A model generated the notes under the pieces. It saw only the letters and a program-made list of their open reading frames with translations, was not told the DNA's origin and searched no databases. DNA of 64,000 nucleotides from Afipia massiliensis (lineage in GTDB: Bacteria; Pseudomonadota; Alphaproteobacteria; Rhizobiales; Xanthobacteraceae), in contig NZ_JACHIJ010000002.1 of assembly GCF_014203115.1 (NCBI RefSeq), positions 124,001 to 188,000 of the forward strand, written 5' to 3'. Position numbers and translations under genes: made by a program. Positions 39,632-49,422 of the stretch are shown here, in pieces. Each line of letters opens with the position of its first letter. Within the stretch, counting starts at the first letter, position 1.

Positions 39632-39955
39632 TCAGGGTTTTTTGCAATCAGCGGTCGCTTCGACAAGTTTGACGAGCTTGTTGCCCGCAGCCTTGAGTAT
39701 GCACATCTCGACTTGCTTGCCGGCCGGCACCGGCTTTGCGCAGATGATCTGAGGATTATCGTCGTACACGGCAGTCGAGAATTTGCAGTTCGCCTGACAT
39801 GACGCGGCATAGCTGAGCGAGTTGGTCAGCAGCACGCTTGCCGATTCCTCGCCCGGCAGGATCGTACAGGTAATCGGGACCGGCTCCGCACACAGCGTAG
39901 ATGGTAGGCTTCCGATCAGGCCCGTCAGGAAAATCATAACCAGTTTGCGCTGCAT
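39632..39955 (-). CDS. Secreted cysteine-rich hypothetical protein
   Basis: A 107-aa protein with a clear signal peptide (MQRKLVMIFLTGLIGSLPST, LCAEP) and six Cys residues in the mature part (CTILPG, ASCQANCKF, IICAKP, EMCILK, DCKKP), so probably a disulfide-stabilised periplasmic protein. It resembles small uncharacterised proteins of Bradyrhizobiaceae. Function unknown. Confidence 0.7.
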   Translation of the reverse strand: MQRKLVMIFLTGLIGSLPSTLCAEPVPITCTILPGEESASVLLTNSLSYAASCQANCKFSTAVYDDNPQIICAKPVPAGKQVEMCILKAAGNKLVKLVEATADCKKP

Positions 39956-40137
39956 GAATCGACCGTCGTTACTCCGGTCGGCAGGGTATCAAGAACGCTC
40001 GCCCAAGACGAGCGCTTCATAGACGGTCGCGGTTCGGAGAGACGTTCGACGAATTCGGACCGTCCGTCCGAGTTGCAAATATCCGCGATCTCTGTTCGAA
40101 ATCGGTGATCGGGCCAGGTGCCGCTGGGACGGACGTC

Positions 40138-40788
40138 GTGCAAAACATCATCAACGCATTTTTGCTGGTCTATGCCGCGCTGTTTCCAATCGTCAACCCG
40201 ATCGGAAGCGCGCCGCTCTTCCTGCGCATGACCCGCGGACGCACCACAGCCGAGCGCAGCGTCCTCGCGCAGAGCGTGGCGCGCAACAGTTTCTTCCTTC
40301 TGCTCGGCTCGTTGTTTATCGGCTCTCATGTGCTCGAGTTCTTCGGGATCACCCTGCCCGTCGTCCGGGTCGCCGGTGGCCTCGTGGTCGCGGCGTTTGG
40401 ATGGCGGCTGCTCCACGCCCCTGTAGAGCCGGACCTGAACAACCCAAAGGTCGACACCGGGCCTACGATCGATGCGTTCTATCCGTTGACCATGCCGCTG
40501 ACGGTCGGACCCGGCTCGATTTCCGTTGCAGTCACGCTGGGAAGCCAACGGCCAATGGCCGCCGACGATCTCACGCATCTGGCAATGCTCGGAGGCGCAG
40601 CCGTGGCCGGTCTGGCGGCCATCGCCATCACGATCTTCGTTAGTTATCGCTTCGCCGATCGCATCATTATGTTTCTCGGCGCGCGCGGAACGGATGTCGT
40701 GATGCGGCTGTCGGCCTTCATCCTGTTTTGTATCGGCATTCAGATCATCTGGAACGGATTGAGCGCGCTTCTCGGCAAGACCCTCTGA
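40138..40788 (+). CDS. MarC family integral membrane protein
   Basis: A 216-aa polytopic protein with the MarC/UPF0056 hallmarks: LFPIVNPIGSAPLFLRMT near the N-terminus, YPLTMPLTVGPGSISVAVTL in the middle, and MRLSAFILFCIGIQIIWNGL near the end. About six membrane helices. Function is unclear despite the historical link to multiple antibiotic resistance. GTG start at 40138 has a GGGACGGA site upstream; a GTG at 40105 would add eleven residues. Confidence 0.87.
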   Translation: MQNIINAFLLVYAALFPIVNPIGSAPLFLRMTRGRTTAERSVLAQSVARNSFFLLLGSLFIGSHVLEFFGITLPVVRVAGGLVVAAFGWRLLHAPVEPDLNNPKVDTGPTIDAFYPLTMPLTVGPGSISVAVTLGSQRPMAADDLTHLAMLGGAAVAGLAAIAITIFVSYRFADRIIMFLGARGTDVVMRLSAFILFCIGIQIIWNGLSALLGKTL

Positions 40789-40987
40789 GGACGCATAACG
40801 GCACCCCGTTCACACCCTTGTGCATCGCAGCACTCGGAACATGAACTCAACCCGCTGTTTTGTGGGACAATTTTGATTAAGCATGAGTTCCCTACCTCCG
40901 AAGGGCGCATTGAATACGGTGGTAAATTTCGTTAGGTGTTGATCGACGCGGACCTTCGATGGCCGCTACGCCAGGGTTCGCTTCTTG

Positions 40988-41851
40988 ATGTTCAGCCCCT
41001 CGCCCGGCCGGAAAACGGCTTCGACGATCGCCGCCAGCGTTGGTGCGCTTGCGCTTGGTATCTCGGCGCTTGTCGGATGCCCTACTGCGTCGCGCGCCGA
41101 ACAGGCGAAGACCAATTCCTCCCTACCGGACGATCTGAACAGCGTTTTCAAGACTCAACCGTGCGTGCAGGCGAAGTCGCTCGCGCAGCTCGATGCTCCG
41201 CTCGCGCGCGTCGCCAAACGTCTGGAAGCGCACGATCCCGTCACGATTGTCGCTGTCGGTTCGTCCTCGACCGGTGGTGCAGGCGCCAGCACACCGGCGT
41301 TCTCATATCCCAGCCGCCTTGAGCGCGAGTTGCGTCAAAGGTTTCCGGACACACCTGTGACCGTCATCAATCAGGGCATCAACGGCGAAGACGCCAACTC
41401 AATGATGGCGCGGATGGACGCGGTTCTCGAGCCCAAGCCCGATCTGGTGATCTGGCAACTCGGCACCAATACCGTGCTTCGCGACGGGAACATCCCGGAG
41501 ACTGCGAACGTGTTGCAGGCCGGGATCACGCGTATCAAGAAAAGCGGCTCGGACGTTCTGCTGATCGACCCGCAGTTCGCGCCTCGCGTCAATGCCAAGC
41601 CCGCGGTCAGCGAAATGGTCGGGCTGATCGCTTATGTCGCGAAGCAGACGCACGTCCCGCTGTTTCGGCGTTACGTGGCCATGCGGCACTGGCATGAAGA
41701 TCAGGCCATCGCGTTCGACCGATTCATCACCGCGGATGGCCTGCATATGAACGACTGGGGCTACTCCTGCCTCGCCCGCCTGCTTGCCGAAAACATCACG
41801 GCCACCGTTGCCCGATCGCGCGCCGTCGCGGGTGTGAAGCCGTTCCAGTAA
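40988..41851 (+). CDS. Secreted SGNH/GDSL-type hydrolase
   Basis: A 287-aa protein with a signal-like hydrophobic start (TIAASVGALALGISALVGCP). The SGNH fold appears as AVGSSSTGGAGAS (block I, with Ser in the nucleophile position but a non-standard G-S-S-S instead of GDS), INQGINGEDAN (block II), WQLGTNTVLR (block III, G-x-N) and DGLHMNDWGY (block V, D-x-x-H). Probably an esterase of extracellular or periplasmic acyl groups. Substrate unknown. Confidence 0.8.
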   Translation: MFSPSPGRKTASTIAASVGALALGISALVGCPTASRAEQAKTNSSLPDDLNSVFKTQPCVQAKSLAQLDAPLARVAKRLEAHDPVTIVAVGSSSTGGAGASTPAFSYPSRLERELRQRFPDTPVTVINQGINGEDANSMMARMDAVLEPKPDLVIWQLGTNTVLRDGNIPETANVLQAGITRIKKSGSDVLLIDPQFAPRVNAKPAVSEMVGLIAYVAKQTHVPLFRRYVAMRHWHEDQAIAFDRFITADGLHMNDWGYSCLARLLAENITATVARSRAVAGVKPFQ

Positions 41852-41971
41852 GACCCCGAGTGCCATCGACGCTCTCTGATTGCTTCCCCACTGTGATAGT
41901 ATTCGGTTTCCGGATGACGCATATCCCTTGCAGCAACCGGCGCTTCGGGCGCCGCCCTGTATGGGAACCGC

Positions 41972-42946
41972 ATGACGCATTCGCTTCACGCCGCTCACGA
42001 TCATGCTGATCATCAGCATCACGGCCATGCCCATGGACATGATCACGGGCTCGGCGGACACGTGCACGCGCCTGCGAATTTCGGGATGGCCTTCGCGGTC
42101 GGCATCGTGCTCAACACGATCTTCATCGTTATCGAAGCGTTCTACGGCTACATCAGCAACTCGACGGCCCTGATCGCCGACGCCGGACACAACCTCTCCG
42201 ATGTCCTGGGACTGATCGTCGCCTGGATCGCGGTCATCCTGTCGAAGCGGCCGCCTTCTGAGCGCTACACCTATGGTCTGCGAGGATCCTCGATCCTGGC
42301 TGCGCTGTTCAATGCGGTCTTTCTGCTGATCGCTGTCGGCGCGATCGGCTGGCAGGCCGTGCTGCGATTGTTCAATCCCGAACCGGTCGCGGAAATGACC
42401 GTCATGATCGTCGCTGCCATCGGGATCGTCATCAACGGATTCACGGCCTTGCTGTTCGCATCCGGCCGCAAGAGCGATCTCAACATCCAGGGCGCCTACC
42501 TGCACATGGCGGCTGACGCTGCGGTTTCGGCCGGCGTTGTCATCGCGGCACTGGTGATCATGTTCACCGGGTGGCTGTGGATCGACGCTGTCACAAGCCT
42601 TGCGATTGTCGCGGTCATCGTGTGGGGCACATGGGGACTTCTGCGCGACAGCACGGCGATGTCGCTTGGCGCGGTGCCGTCAGCCATCGATCCTGCCGCA
42701 GTCCGCCGTTACCTTGAACAGCGTCCGGGCGTGACGGAGGTTTGCGACCTTCATATCTGGCCCATGAGCACAACCGAGGTTGCGCTGACCTGCCATCTGG
42801 TCATGCCGTCCGGCCATCCGGGCGATGCCTTCCTCGTGGAGGCGACACATCATTTGAATGAAGATTTCGGTATCCAGCACACAACCATCCAGATCGTGAC
42901 CAGTCCGGTCACGGCCTGTGCACTGGCACCGGCCGGGACCGTTTAA
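41972..42946 (+). CDS. Cation diffusion facilitator (CzcD/ZitB-like)
   Basis: A 324-aa metal/proton antiporter. The N-terminal tail is His-rich (HDHADHQHHGHAHGHDHGLGGHVH), then six helices with the ALIADAGHNLSDVLGLIV zinc site in TM2 and HMAADAAVSAGVV in TM5, and the cytoplasmic domain with CDLHIWPMSTTEVALTCHLV. It exports Zn/Co/Cd-type ions from the cytoplasm. It is the first gene of a metal-efflux set running to 47.9 kb. Confidence 0.9.
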   Translation: MTHSLHAAHDHADHQHHGHAHGHDHGLGGHVHAPANFGMAFAVGIVLNTIFIVIEAFYGYISNSTALIADAGHNLSDVLGLIVAWIAVILSKRPPSERYTYGLRGSSILAALFNAVFLLIAVGAIGWQAVLRLFNPEPVAEMTVMIVAAIGIVINGFTALLFASGRKSDLNIQGAYLHMAADAAVSAGVVIAALVIMFTGWLWIDAVTSLAIVAVIVWGTWGLLRDSTAMSLGAVPSAIDPAAVRRYLEQRPGVTEVCDLHIWPMSTTEVALTCHLVMPSGHPGDAFLVEATHHLNEDFGIQHTTIQIVTSPVTACALAPAGTV

Positions 42947-42987
42947 CCGGCCTTGAAAAGGCCTGACAGAAAACCTACTGATAGAAC

Positions 42988-43359
42988 ATGACCAGCGGTC
43001 TTCAAATCGATGCGAGCCTCGGCTCCGGACGCAATGGACGGCGCCGCCGTCTGTCGCTGGTCCTGGCGTTGATGCTTGGACTGCTGGCATCCCTGATCCA
43101 TTGCGGAAGCTGCGATCTGGCCTTTGCGGGCTCGAATCCAACGGCGATCGCGATGGATTTCGACGCGGGCACCCCGCCCGATACGCCCGATCAGAAAATG
43201 CCCGCGCATTGCGGCCATTGCCTGAACCACGTCACCGGGCAAGCGACCTTTGCCGTGAGTCTCCCGGCTGACATCAGCCACCAGGCACCGCCCATTGGCC
43301 GGGAACAGACGCCCCCGTCGCTGGCCGGCCTGCCCCTTTTCAAACCACCCCGCGCCTAA
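42988..43359 (+). CDS. Small Cys/His-containing exported protein, metal-efflux locus
   Basis: A 123-aa protein with a basic start, one hydrophobic helix (LSLVLALMLGLLASLIHCGS) and a HCGHCLNHVTG motif (about residue 75) with paired Cys and His suitable for metal. Resembles DUF2946-like or metal-locus hypothetical proteins. Close spacing to the CDF gene and the pump genes suggests a role in the same efflux operon. Function unproved. Confidence 0.6.
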   Translation: MTSGLQIDASLGSGRNGRRRRLSLVLALMLGLLASLIHCGSCDLAFAGSNPTAIAMDFDAGTPPDTPDQKMPAHCGHCLNHVTGQATFAVSLPADISHQAPPIGREQTPPSLAGLPLFKPPRA

Positions 43360-43496
43360 ATCCCGAGGCCGAAAGGCCCGCTGGCATGTCCGCAGCCGCG
43401 ACGGCTGCGCGACAGCCTGTCTGCATCAACTTTGCAGGCACAGCAATTCGTTGAATTGATCGTGGAACGAGCCTGACCGCTCGCGGGATTTTAACA

Positions 43497-44681
43497 ATGA
43501 CAAGACTTCGATTACGTGTTGCAGGCGGCGCTCTTGGCGCATTCGCGAGCATTTTTCTCACCACCGCACACGCGCATGAAGCTCCAGCGGCGCAAAACAA
43601 AGCCGAGCAGCATGAAGAAGCCGGCGTGAAACTCAGCGAACGACAGATCGCAGCCGGAAATTTCGCGATCCGCGAGGCGACCGCCGGCACTTTGAGCAAA
43701 CGCATCGTCGTGCCGGGCACGATCGTCCCCAGCGGCGAGCATTTCGCCAAGGTCTCCGTGCGATTGCTCGGCACTGTCGCGGAATTGCGCAAACGGCTCG
43801 GAGATACCGTCCGCGAGGGCGACGTTCTGGCGATTATCGAAAGCCGTGAGGTTGCCGACGCCAAAAGCGAGTACCTCGCCGCGCGTGTCGCATTTGAGCT
43901 TCAGGAAACGCTATTTACTCGCTCGAAGAGTCTTTTCGAGTCCAAGGTCAGCAGCGAGAATGATTTCCTGCGTGCGAAGACCCTGTACGAAGACATGCGG
44001 ATCAAGTTCGATGTCGCGCGCCAGAAGCTCTTTGCGCTGGGCCTGACCGGTGACCAGATTGCAGCACTGCCCAAGCAACCTGTCGAAAGCCTGAGGCTGC
44101 AGGAACTGCGTGCGCCGATGAGCGGCAGGATCGCAGAGCGTCGCGTCGATCTCGGATCGCTGGTGGGCCGCGAAGGTCAGGAAAGCGAACTGTTCGTGAT
44201 TGTCGACTCGCGCGTGGTGTGGGCCGAGCTGGCGCTGCCCGCGACTGACCTTGCCGTGGTCAGGGAGGGTCAGCAAATCAGCGTCGAGACCGGTTCCGGC
44301 GCGGAGCCTCTTCCCGCGACAATCATGTTTGTCAGCCCTTTGCTGGACAAGGACACTCGTCTGGCGCGCGTCGTCGCCTCGGTCGACAATCCTTCTCATA
44401 TCCTGCGGCCGGGAATGTTCGTCACCGCCCACATTCCGTTCCAGCAGATCAAAGCAGACATCGTGGTGCCGAAAAGCGCCGTGCAGACCGTGGAGGGCCA
44501 AAGCGCTGTGTTCGTCCGGACATCGGAAGGCTTCGAGCCCCGCAAGATCGTGACGGGCCGCGAAGACAGCAAATCATTCGAGGTAACGTCCGGCCTCACT
44601 CCCGGTGACCGGATCGCAACGGCCAATACCTTCGTCCTGAAGGCCGATCTCGGCCGCGGCGAAGCTGCACACGCGCACTAG
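43497..44681 (+). CDS. czcB: RND efflux periplasmic adaptor (CzcB-like)
   Basis: A 394-aa membrane-fusion protein. Signal segment (GALGAFASIFLTTAHAHEAP), barrel-sandwich hybrid part (LGTVAELRKRLGDTVREGDV), helical hairpin (YLAARVAFELQETLFTRSKS), the second lipoyl half (LRAPMSGRIAERRVDLGSLV) and beta-barrel (LFVIVDSRVVWAELALPATD). It connects the inner-membrane RND pump to an outer-membrane channel, which is not encoded in this cluster. Stops ten bases before the pump gene. Confidence 0.87.
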   Translation: MTRLRLRVAGGALGAFASIFLTTAHAHEAPAAQNKAEQHEEAGVKLSERQIAAGNFAIREATAGTLSKRIVVPGTIVPSGEHFAKVSVRLLGTVAELRKRLGDTVREGDVLAIIESREVADAKSEYLAARVAFELQETLFTRSKSLFESKVSSENDFLRAKTLYEDMRIKFDVARQKLFALGLTGDQIAALPKQPVESLRLQELRAPMSGRIAERRVDLGSLVGREGQESELFVIVDSRVVWAELALPATDLAVVREGQQISVETGSGAEPLPATIMFVSPLLDKDTRLARVVASVDNPSHILRPGMFVTAHIPFQQIKADIVVPKSAVQTVEGQSAVFVRTSEGFEPRKIVTGREDSKSFEVTSGLTPGDRIATANTFVLKADLGRGEAAHAH

Positions 44682-44690
44682 GTAATAGTC

Positions 44691-47600
44691 ATGATCAAGC
44701 GCATTCTCGATCTATCCATCCAGCATCGCTGGATCGTCGTCCTGCTCAGTCTCGGCTTCGTCGGTCTTGGCGTGTGGTCGCTCGCGCGTCTCCCTGTCGA
44801 TGCAGTGCCCGACATCACCAACAAGCAGGTGCAAATCAACACCACGGCGCCGGCGCTGTCGCCGGTGGAGATCGAAAAGCAGGTCACATTCCGTATCGAA
44901 ACCGCGCTGGCCGGCATCGCCGGACTGCAAACCACCCGCTCGCTGTCCCGCAATGGATTTTCGCAGGTCACAGCGATCTTCAGCGAGAAGACCGACATCT
45001 ATTTCGCACGACAGCAGATCAACGAGCGGTTGATCGACGTGCGCGCCAGCCTGCCGCCCGGGGCCGATCCGAAGATGGGGCCGATCTCCACTGGTCTTGG
45101 CGAAATCTACATGTGGACAGTTTCGCTCGGCGCGAAATCCGGCGACGGCAAGTCGGGCTGGCAGGCAGACGGCTCGTTCCTGACAGCCGAAGGCGAACTG
45201 CTGAAAACCGATGTCGAGCGCGGCGCATATCTGCGAACAGTGCAGGACTGGATCATCCGGCCCCAGATCAAGACGGTACCGGGTGTGGCGGGTGTCGACG
45301 CCATCGGCGGGTTCATCAAGCAGTTTCAGGTGAAACCAGACCCTGCGAAGCTGATCGCACTGGGTCTTTCGTTCAGCGATGTCGTGCGCGCCATCGAGGT
45401 GAACAATATCAGCCGTGGGGCCAGCACCATCGACCGCAACGGCGAAGGCATCGCGGTCCGGACCGGCGGCCGTCTGGAAAAGATCGCCGACATCGGCGAC
45501 GTGACCATCATCACCCGCGGTGCGGTTCCTGTACGGATTCGCGATGTCGCGGACGTGACGATCGGAGGTGAAATCCGAACCGGCAGCGCCAGCCGCGATG
45601 GGCATGAGGTGGTCGTCGGAACCGCTCTCATGCTGATCGGAAACAACAGCCGAACGGTCTCCGCCGCGGTCGATGCCAAAATGCAGGACGTCCGCCGCAC
45701 GCTCCCCGCCGGCGTGATGGTCGAAACAGTTCTCAACCGCACGCAACTTGTCGATGCGACGATCACCACAGTGGCATGGAATCTGGGCGAAGGCGCCCTG
45801 CTCGTCATCGCCGTCCTGTTCCTGCTGCTCGGCAACTTCCGCGCAGCATTCATCACGGCGCTCGTCATTCCGCTGGCGATGCTGATGACAGCCTTTGGCA
45901 TGCTGCAAGGCCGGATCAGCGCGAACCTCATGAGCCTCGGCGCGCTCGATTTCGGCTTGATCGTCGACGGCGCGGTCATCATTACCGAAAATGCGCTGCG
46001 TCACCTGGCCGAAAAGCAGACCGCCGCCGGCCGGACACTGTCGCTGCCCGAGCGTCTCGCGGTTGTGAAAACATCAGCCGAAGAGATGATCGCCCCCAGC
46101 GTCTACGGTCAGGCGATCATCATCCTGGTTTATGTTCCACTGCTGACGTTCAGCGGCGTCGAAGGAAAAATGTTCGAGCCGATGGCCTTGACGGTCATCC
46201 TCGCGCTCGTCTCAGCCTTCGTGCTATCCCTCACCTTCGTTCCTGCGCTGATCGCCATTGCGGTGACAGGCCGGGTCACTGAATCCGACAGCCGGCTCGT
46301 GCGCAGCCTTAAGGCGTCTTACGCACCGCTGCTCAAGCGCGCCATCAAACGGCCTGCTCCTGCTGTTGCGACCGGACTGGTCCTGTTCGTCGGAGCCTTG
46401 CTGCTGTTTTCCCGGCTCGGTCAGGAATTCATCCCGACGCTGGACGAAAAGAACATCGCCATGCACGCGCTGCGGATTCCCAGCACCAGCCTGGCGCAAT
46501 CGCAGACGATGCAACTTGACGTCGAGAAAGCTATCAGCGCGTTCCCGCAAGTCTCCTACGTGTTCTCCAAGACCGGCACCGCCGAAGTCGCGTCCGATCC
46601 GATGCCGCCCAGTGCATCAGATACCTTCATTATCCTCAAGCCGCAGGACCAATGGCCTGATCCAAAATTGAGCAAGGCTGCGCTGCTTGAGCAAATTGAA
46701 GACGCGGTGCGTGAGTTGCCCGGCAACAATTACGAATTCACCCAGCCAATCCAGATGCGCTTCAACGAACTGCTGGCCGGTGTTCGCGGCGATCTCGCCG
46801 TGAAGGTTTTCGGCGACGAGTTCGAACCGCTGTTGCGCAGCGCGGGGCAGATTGCAAACATCCTGAAGAAAACCAAGGGCGCAACCGACGTTAAAATCGA
46901 ACAGGTCAGCGGCCTGTCGGTGCTGGATATCACCGTGGACAAGATGGAGATCGCGCGGCGCGGCCTTAGCCTTGCAGCAGTTCAGGATGTGATCGGCACC
47001 GCCATCGGCGGGCGAGCCGCCGGAGCCGTGTTTGAAGGAGATCGCAGCTTCGACATCGTGGTCCGGTTACCGGAGGACATCCGCGGCGATCTTGATGCCC
47101 TGAAGAATCTGCCGGTCTCGCTGCCGACGGCAGGCGTCACGCCGTTGACCGTACCGCTGGGTCAACTGGCAACCTTCAAGATCAGCGAAGGCCCCAATCA
47201 GATCAGCCGCGAAAACGGCAAGCGGCGGGTCGTCGTCACCGCCAATGTGCGGGACCGTGACATCGCCGCCGTCGTCAATGACGCGCGATCGCAGATCGAG
47301 ACCGCCGTGACATTACCGGCCGGTTACTGGATGTCATGGGGCGGCCAGTTCGAGAACCTCGCGGCGGCGCGCGCGAAACTCGCGATCGTGGTTCCGGTCT
47401 GCTTCGTCCTGATTTTCCTGTTGCTCATGGGGGCACTCGGCACAGCGCGGGATGCACTCATGGTCTTCAGCGCCGTGCCGCTGGCGCTGACCGGCGGCGT
47501 TGTCGCGCTGTGGCTGCGGGGAATTCCGTTTTCGGTCTCAGCCGCGGTCGGGTTCATCGCCTTGTCCGGCGTCGCCGTCCTCAACGGGCTAGTGATGCTG

Positions 47601-47936
47601 ACCTACATCAAGCAGTTGATGGCGAAGGGGTACGAGAAGACAGACGCTATCTTTGTCGGTGCCCTCACCCGGCTTCGCCCTGTCGCCATGACAGCGCTGG
47701 TCGCGTCGCTCGGGTTTGTCCCGATGGCGCTAGCAACCGGAACCGGAGCAGAAGTTCAAAGGCCAATTGCGACCGTCGTCATCGGCGGCCTCATTAGCGC
47801 GACGCTGCTAACGCTCTTTGTATTGCCGGCGCTTTATGCGTGGTTCGGGCGCGCTCCGGTGAGCGAAAGCGCCGCAACAGATACTATCTCTTCGCCAAAG
47901 GAGCCGCGAACGGCTATTGAGCCGTCGCGAAGTTAA
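44691..47936 (+). CDS. czcA: Heavy-metal RND transporter (CzcA/CusA family)
   Basis: A 1081-aa proton-driven pump with twelve predicted helices and two large periplasmic loops. The HME-family proton-relay motif in TM4 is DFGLIVDGAVIITENALRH (D and E arranged as in CzcA, where D402, D408 and E415 are essential), favouring Zn/Co/Cd over Cu/Ag-type pumps. The protein is full length. Downstream is a convergent livF gene, so no outer-membrane factor follows. Metal choice is inferred from the motif only. Confidence 0.92.
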   Translation: MIKRILDLSIQHRWIVVLLSLGFVGLGVWSLARLPVDAVPDITNKQVQINTTAPALSPVEIEKQVTFRIETALAGIAGLQTTRSLSRNGFSQVTAIFSEKTDIYFARQQINERLIDVRASLPPGADPKMGPISTGLGEIYMWTVSLGAKSGDGKSGWQADGSFLTAEGELLKTDVERGAYLRTVQDWIIRPQIKTVPGVAGVDAIGGFIKQFQVKPDPAKLIALGLSFSDVVRAIEVNNISRGASTIDRNGEGIAVRTGGRLEKIADIGDVTIITRGAVPVRIRDVADVTIGGEIRTGSASRDGHEVVVGTALMLIGNNSRTVSAAVDAKMQDVRRTLPAGVMVETVLNRTQLVDATITTVAWNLGEGALLVIAVLFLLLGNFRAAFITALVIPLAMLMTAFGMLQGRISANLMSLGALDFGLIVDGAVIITENALRHLAEKQTAAGRTLSLPERLAVVKTSAEEMIAPSVYGQAIIILVYVPLLTFSGVEGKMFEPMALTVILALVSAFVLSLTFVPALIAIAVTGRVTESDSRLVRSLKASYAPLLKRAIKRPAPAVATGLVLFVGALLLFSRLGQEFIPTLDEKNIAMHALRIPSTSLAQSQTMQLDVEKAISAFPQVSYVFSKTGTAEVASDPMPPSASDTFIILKPQDQWPDPKLSKAALLEQIEDAVRELPGNNYEFTQPIQMRFNELLAGVRGDLAVKVFGDEFEPLLRSAGQIANILKKTKGATDVKIEQVSGLSVLDITVDKMEIARRGLSLAAVQDVIGTAIGGRAAGAVFEGDRSFDIVVRLPEDIRGDLDALKNLPVSLPTAGVTPLTVPLGQLATFKISEGPNQISRENGKRRVVVTANVRDRDIAAVVNDARSQIETAVTLPAGYWMSWGGQFENLAAARAKLAIVVPVCFVLIFLLLMGALGTARDALMVFSAVPLALTGGVVALWLRGIPFSVSAAVGFIALSGVAVLNGLVMLTYIKQLMAKGYEKTDAIFVGALTRLRPVAMTALVASLGFVPMALATGTGAEVQRPIATVVIGGLISATLLTLFVLPALYAWFGRAPVSESAATDTISSPKEPRTAIEPSRS

Positions 47937-47942
47937 TGACTG

Positions 47943-48647
47943 CTAGGCCGCGCCGAGATACGCGGCCTTCACTTTCGGATCTGACAACAGCGTCGCACCG
48001 GCACCTTCAAATGCGACCTTGCCCGTTTCCAGCACGTAACCGCGGTCGGCAATCTCAAGGGCCGCGCTCGCGTTCTGCTCGACCAGCAACACGGTGACGC
48101 CGTTGCTTCGAAGATCGACGATGGCGGCAAGGATCTGATCGACCAGTGTGGGCGACAGACCCAGCGATGGCTCGTCCAGAAGGAGCAACTTCGGTTTACC
48201 CATCAAGGCGCGTCCGATCGCAAGCATTTGCTGCTGGCCGCCGGACAATCCTCCCGCCAGAAGCTTCCGCTTCTCGGCCAGAATCGGGAACATCTCGAAA
48301 ACACGATCGCGGTCGCTGTCGATGTCCTTGTCGCGGCGCATGTAGGCCCCGAGACGCAGATTGTCCTCGACGCTCAGCGGTCCGAAAACCTGACGTCCCT
48401 CCGGGGATTGCGTCATGCCGCGCTCCACCCGCCGATGCGGCGGGAGGCGGTCGATACGATCACCCAGAAAGCTGATCTCACCGGCGGTGATCGGCTGCAC
48501 TCCCGACAGCGCACGGAGCAGCGTGGTCTTTCCCGCGCCATTGGAGCCGATCAGCGCCACGACCTCGCCTGAACGCACGTTGAGGTTGACGCCGTGCAGC
48601 ACCTCAATACGGCCATAGGCGCTCCGGAGATTGGCGACCTCAAGCAC
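47943..48647 (-). CDS. livF: Branched-chain amino-acid-type ABC ATPase (LivF)
   Basis: A 234-aa ATPase of the hydrophobic amino-acid/aromatic-acid ABC family. Walker A GSNGAGKTT, signature LSGGQQQML, Walker B KLLLLDEPS and the switch His region (VLLVEQN) are present. The GTG start is supported by AAGGAGG six bases upstream and gives the usual LivF length; a longer frame adds unrelated residues. Next to livG and sharing its function in the same importer. Confidence 0.92.
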   Translation of the reverse strand: MLEVANLRSAYGRIEVLHGVNLNVRSGEVVALIGSNGAGKTTLLRALSGVQPITAGEISFLGDRIDRLPPHRRVERGMTQSPEGRQVFGPLSVEDNLRLGAYMRRDKDIDSDRDRVFEMFPILAEKRKLLAGGLSGGQQQMLAIGRALMGKPKLLLLDEPSLGLSPTLVDQILAAIVDLRSNGVTVLLVEQNASAALEIADRGYVLETGKVAFEGAGATLLSDPKVKAAYLGAA

Positions 48648-49422
48648 GCGCAGCCTCCTTCGCGCCATGTTTGCCGAGATAGGCTTCAAGCACGGCGGGA
48701 TTGTCGCGGACCTCACGCGGCTTGCCCTCGGCGATCGGCTTGCCACGATTCAGAACGAGAATTTGGTCTGAAATCTTCATCACCAGCTTCATGTCATGCT
48801 CGACAAGAACCACCGCGATGCCCTTGGCGGCAACACGGCGAATGAGCCCATCGATTTCCTCGGTCTCGACTGCGTTGCATCCGGCAGCCGGCTCGTCGAG
48901 CAAAAGCACGCGCGGTTCGGCGGCGAGTGCGCGGGCAATCTCAAGGCGCTTGCAGGCTCCATACGACAGCGAACCCGCCGTAACATCGGCGCTACCATGC
49001 AAGCCGACATCGTCGAGCAAGGTCAGCGCTGCGTCGCGGGTCTCGCTGTTCTGCCGCGTCACCGACGGCAGCCGGAACATGTCTGCGAGAAGATTGCAGC
49101 GCTCGCGCAGATGACGGCCGACCATGACGTTTTCCGCCGCGGTCATGCGCTGGAATATCTGGAGGTTCTGGAACGTACGCGACAGGCCGCGCGCGGCAAG
49201 CTTGTCCGGCGTCAATCCCGTGACGTCTTCGCCGGACAGTTCGACCCGCCCTTGATCTTGCGTATATACACCGGAAACGACGTTGAAAAGCGTTGTCTTG
49301 CCCGCTCCGTTCGGTCCGATGATGGAGAGAATCTGTCCCGGGCTGACGCTGAAGCTCACGCTATCAATCGCCTTGATGCCTCCGAACGAAATGCCGATGT
49401 CCTTGGCTGCAAGGATCGTCAT
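48640..49422 (-). CDS. livG: Branched-chain amino-acid-type ABC ATPase (LivG)
   Basis: A 260-aa ATPase. GPNGAGKTTLFN (Walker A), LSRTFQNLQIF (Q-loop region), a diverged LSYGACKRLEIARAL signature, LLLDEPAAGCN (Walker B) and VLVEHDMKLV (switch His) are in order. The signature reads SYGACK instead of LSGGQ, which is common for LivG. Overlaps livF by eight bases and livM by four. Confidence 0.92.
   Translation of the reverse strand: MTILAAKDIGISFGGIKAIDSVSFSVSPGQILSIIGPNGAGKTTLFNVVSGVYTQDQGRVELSGEDVTGLTPDKLAARGLSRTFQNLQIFQRMTAAENVMVGRHLRERCNLLADMFRLPSVTRQNSETRDAALTLLDDVGLHGSADVTAGSLSYGACKRLEIARALAAEPRVLLLDEPAAGCNAVETEEIDGLIRRVAAKGIAVVLVEHDMKLVMKISDQILVLNRGKPIAEGKPREVRDNPAVLEAYLGKHGAKEAARA

Noticed and set aside
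41399..42505. 368-codon open frame opposite to the SGNH hydrolase and CDF genes
   Set aside because: It spans two well-supported genes and its content (many His, Asp, Arg) is typical of a shadow.
42949..42963. GGCCTT-gaa-AAGGCC hairpin after the CDF exporter gene
   Set aside because: Stem of only 6 bp and no T-run; too weak to call a terminator.
44712..46004. 430-codon open frame opposite to the CzcA gene
   Set aside because: Antisense shadow of a GC-rich gene; no domain and the same codon periodicity belongs to CzcA.
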